From NCBI GenBank assembly GCA_964030475.1, contig CAXIPT010000007.1:3771383-3835382 (forward strand): DNA of 64,000 bases. Reading direction: 5' to 3'. This DNA is from Tethya wilhelma. Lineage: Eukaryota; Porifera; Demospongiae; Tethyida; Tethyidae. The notes under the pieces are model-generated. The model made no database searches. It had not been told where the DNA came from and worked only from the letters and a program-made list of their open reading frames with translations. Positions 56,280-64,000 of this stretch are shown here, piece by piece. Position numbers and translations under genes: made by a program. Position 1 is the stretch's first letter; each line of letters starts with the position of its first letter.

Positions 56280-58478
56280 GGCTGGTTAGCACTCTCTTTC
56301 TGTGTGTGTGTGTGGTGTGTGTGCATGTGTGAGTGTGTGTGTGTACATTATATGTGTGTGTGCGTGCGCGTGTGCACGTGTGGGTGTACTATTATATAAT
56401 ACACACGCAATGTATCAATAATTTATTACATTCTATACAACGTTTGTGTCTACAGGTAATAGATGTGTGCACACACACATACATCTTCATGTGTGGTTTC
56501 CCAAACCAACATTCGTTATGTAAGTATAGAATTTTCAAAAGCTTCAAGTACTTCACTTCAAAGAATAAATGCCAACACACTCTTGTCAGCGAGCAGTCTT
56601 AGTAGCACAAACACACAAACACAAACACACACGAATGTATAAAGCCAACAAGGTCCCTACGTATGTGAGTGTTAAGAATCAAACAACTACAAAAACAATA
56701 GAATGTATTCATCTCCAAACACACATCTGTCCAGGCAATTTGTGAGCTCCGTTCTCACATTGTTCTACAAGGCATGCCTACAAGTATATACATACAAACA
56801 CACCAGTCGATACAACACAGCATATCTCAGCACTTGAAGCTTCACGACCGCTTTATTCTTTCATCCAAACACGTGAGACTACACATCTAACTCCAATTAC
56901 ACTGTATCATATTATGTTCTCTTACAAATTAATGGCAGTCTATACGCCTGCGATGTCTATTGAGGCAAAGGCTGAGGGATTGATACACACTCAGCCTACA
57001 TGGCTACTTGTTTCCACATACACATGGAAGGATTTTTTGTTTGCTTTATTATGTATCGTTTTTCACAGCAAATTGAGGTCATATCTCTGTACCAGTGAGG
57101 GCAAGGGCGAAAGATAATATGAAGATAAACTGTGTGCAAGCTTCCCAACCGCTATTAGCTTCAAAATTCAGTAAATATAGTATTCATCAAAGCTTTTCGT
57201 TCTAAGTGATAAACTCACCATGTTGACCAGACAGACTTTTTGTCTTGTTTTTTAATGGTCTCTTGTTATAAACACATGTTTCTTGTTATAAAGACTTGCA
57301 TGTTTTTGTGTTCCTGTCTGTAAATCCTCCATCTATTTAGCTTTTAGCCGCATTTGATGAGTTTTATATATAGCCATCCTGATGAGTTCTATCACTTAGA
57401 ACGAAAAGCCTTGATGAATATTATAATATTTACTGAATCTTGAAGCTAATAGTGGCAGGGAAGCTTGCATACAGTTTATCATCCTACTATTAATTAAGGT
57501 CACATCTCTGTACCAGTGTGGGAAAGTGTGAAATTTCTATTGGGTGTATGCTCCAATAGTGTAGAGTGCAAGTACAATAGACATTGGAGTACTTATACTT
57601 CTACAATACAACATGTTTTAGCTACAAGAAAAAAATTCTGTGACATGGTTCACTGCTTAAAAAAATGTCCAAAAACTTAAGCTAAACATTCTGCCACAGA
57701 CAATATACAATCAATAGTGATTTGCAGCTTGGGTACATATAACCATCCTAAATCCGGGCACAAATAGAATTCATATGTATTACCTTAATGTGTATTCCGT
57801 AGGCAATTGTGTTAGCACAAATACATCACAAGTGTACACCTCCTACTCAAACAAACAGGGCCTTTATTTGCATACGGTAGACTGGGGTCACAACACACCC
57901 ACTGCTCATTAACGCCAACCCTGTGGTGCTAATGACCACTAACGCCATCCACAAAAACACCTGTACTACTTCTACACAACGAAATTGACTTACAAGGCAA
58001 GAAACAATGCTTTCAATTTGGTTAGCTTGGCATTAATGCAGGTAGAGGGAGAAAAAAATTCGAAAGCACAGCAAAGCGTTATTTCTCTAATTACAAGATA
58101 CCATTTAAGGGTAAAGTCGAAACTCAGCACACGCGATACTGTATAATATATCTACTGTATAGACACATACACACACACGGAACATATGCAGTACAATGGG
58201 CATATCAGTCACGGTGGAATTTAACACTTGGTGCTATTAGTAGACTTAAACAGATTAGTTGTAACTAGGTGATATCAAATGTCACGGAAAATCAATCCAC
58301 CTCAGTGGATGTATGCTCTTGTAATACTACACAGGTGCAGCATATAATCATTGTTGTGTATTCCTGTACAATCACTATCGTGTACCATGTATCTGTTGAG
58401 ATAATGGAGCAAAGTAGATGTACTTTAGGTAGGCTTTCACAACTCTGACTGTTAATGTAAATGTGAGTAGCATGTGTC

Positions 58479-58524
<46 letters not shown>

Positions 58525-60157
58525 CACTTTGCATATGCTATGCTACAACACATGTCAAGTTGGTCTCGAGGTGACATCATCAATTATACACACTCAACTG
58601 TGCAGCTAAGGAACTGTCATACAGAAACAATACCACTTGTACACATGCAAATACTAAGCAAATGCAACAGTTTGCACAAGTCTTTGATCTTGGAGTTGCA
58701 AAAGATAGAGAGTGAGTGATCACAAGTACTTCTCACACACAAAAAAACATATACATAGTCCCCATTGCAACACGCTGCCATTTATGAATATACCCCACCA
58801 ATATGAATAGGGTTGACAAACAGCTGAATCTCGTCGGCCTAAGGCTAGTGATTGTCACCATGACTCCATTCACACACTCTACGGTGTAACTTGAGAAAGG
58901 AAGAGAGAGTTTGAAAATCAATGTTAGCTTTTTGAATATCATTGAGATGCAGCCTTTCCCACACAACACATCTAGACTTGCTTGTTATGACTATCATGGA
59001 AATACCCACCCACCATACAGATGACCCAAGACTGATTTGAATGACACAGCACGAGAGAGAGAGAGAAAGAGAGAGAGTGTGTGTGTGTGTGTCTATCATT
59101 ACATCATGAATAGGGAACCCTCTTTTGCTGCTATTGTTACCCATTAAAGTCTTTCAGTTTATCGGTTTCACAATGGGAATATGGATATCCATGGTTTCAC
59201 CACAATCAGCTATGCTCTGTGTGGGTCAGCTATGAGATAAGGAGGGGGCAAAGTGCCTCTACTGTATATGAAGCTCAGTAAATAACATCAATACTGCTGT
59301 TGCACAAACATATGAACCCCTACACTTAAAAGTTAACTCTGCTGTATAGACAGCTTGGCTTGTAGCAAGCCAAACTGCTAGTGCTATGCCCACACACACA
59401 CTGACACAAACAGAACCAAACACAGATCTGGAGCTAGTAAATAAAATCAGATACTCTATAGTACAGTATGTGTATGTCCTTGAACTACAAACTACACTAA
59501 GATGATTTCTACGCTTCTCTTCAAAGCTTCATAAACACACCATGAGGGAAACCTGCCTCAGTCTCAAACTACATCATGACCAAGGCATATGAACAGCTGC
59601 CACCATATACACAACTTGGCAGCCAGAAGCGCCGCGGGCCTAAGCTAACAATTCACACACGTTCGTCCACTAGAAACAGAGAACATAGACAAACACACAA
59701 ACTGCTTTGTTTACCTGCTTTATAGGGGTCCGACGTTTTGTCCTCTGGACTAGCTATAGACTTGGGTAGAAGATACAAAAATTATGGTTTTCAGTCTTTT
59801 ATGAACTTTCTGTGGGCTCAGGATCCTTTACAAGTACTGGTAGAATCCTACAGGCCCGCTGGCGTTCTTTTCATGACTACTTTCATCACACACTACACTA
59901 GCTGACTGTGTCGCTGTGGGTCTGTTGTTGGGTTATTACACTTCTTTTGCATCCGGGATCTCAAAGGCAGAAAAATTCGAATTAACTTCATTTCCGGTAT
60001 AATAATTATTATCAGTACATTTTCAAATGAAACGACCATTACCCTATTATTGCCAAAATTTTGTTTACAGCCAAAAAGGAGCGGACTGCATGATTATGTA
60101 CCAGGCATGCAAGCATATTTACAATTTCATAATAAGTTTAGTTTTCAATAGTTCATT
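56280..60157. other. TTC28 upstream region, no second gene seen
   Basis: About 3.9 kb between the TTC28 start and the PRPF8 3' end. It holds GT/CA runs (about 56301-56345 and 58482-58521), the foldback structure at 57070-57535, and a GA/GT patch near 59050-59090. On the minus strand TATAAAGCAG/GTAAAC at 59715 would make a donor for a 5' UTR exon, with a GC-richer patch near 59630. The TTC28 promoter is likely near 59.7-59.95 kb, but this is a guess. Confidence 0.35.
57070..57535. repeat. foldback (~110-bp arms) bracketed by ~42-bp direct repeats
   Basis: The left arm (about 57112-57220) contains AAGCTTCCC, GCTATTAGCTTCAA, CAGTAAATAT and TTTTCGTTCTAAGTGATA. The right arm (about 57388-57490) carries the inverse of all of these in order. 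Outside the arms, GAGGTCATATCTCTGTACCAG (57070) and AAGGTCACATCTCTGTACCAG (about 57497) are direct repeats of about 42 bp. No coding sense is seen. It could be a MITE with duplicated flanking DNA. Confidence 0.75.

Positions 60158-64000
<3,843 letters not shown>

Overview
The window reads as nuclear DNA of an animal, most likely a demosponge. It carries spliced orthologs of conserved eukaryotic or animal genes (SPT6, TTC28, an UNC93-like transporter, PRPF8), GT-AG introns, tRNA-derived SINE-like sequence, many small inverted-repeat elements and long GT/CA and CT microsatellites. Sponge is an inference from the gene families (Pmp-like beta-helix proteins, a local burst of lineage-restricted leucine-rich proteins); nothing in the sequence fixes the species.

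Layout. 1-8.7 kb: two decayed copies of a leucine-rich gene family (here called the VLR-like family, named only for this annotation), a tandem duplication, small foldback elements and a secreted beta-helix protein interrupted by an N. 8.7-11.3 kb: no gene seen. 11.3-18.05 kb: the 3' two thirds of SPT6 (12 exons, + strand); its N-terminal half is not in the window. 18.8-26.1 kb: three more VLR-like copies (intact +, intact -, frameshifted +). 26.4-31.1 kb: a 'nuclease island' with a broken PD-(D/E)XK-like gene, a SINE and a spliced P-loop NTPase/nuclease-like gene framed by inverted GTAGAATG repeats. 31.2-40.0 kb: three more VLR-like copies (two broken, one nearly intact) around an intronless bacterial-type diaminopimelate decarboxylase (lysA). 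40.4-42.5 kb: UNC93-like transporter, 3 exons. 43.7-56.3 kb: TTC28 ortholog on the - strand with one 4.6-kb exon; its first intron holds one exon-like ORF of an ATOS/FAM214-like protein on the + strand. 60.2-64 kb: the C-terminal end of PRPF8 on the - strand.

Most notable: (i) at least eight copies of a ~700-aa family whose N-terminus reads as an Elongin-C BC-box followed by a Cullin-2-type box, suggesting a lineage-expanded set of ubiquitin-ligase substrate receptors; (ii) a complete lysA in an animal contig, a strong horizontal-transfer candidate; (iii) the NTPase/nuclease-like gene with Crinkler/RHS-like architecture; (iv) splice sites fused to GT/CA microsatellites, including a PRPF8 intron whose two ends are complementary repeats.

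For TTC28, SPT6, UNC93 and PRPF8 the exon phases were summed by hand and close in frame, which supports the splice models. Family assignments come from remembered family features and were not searched against any database.
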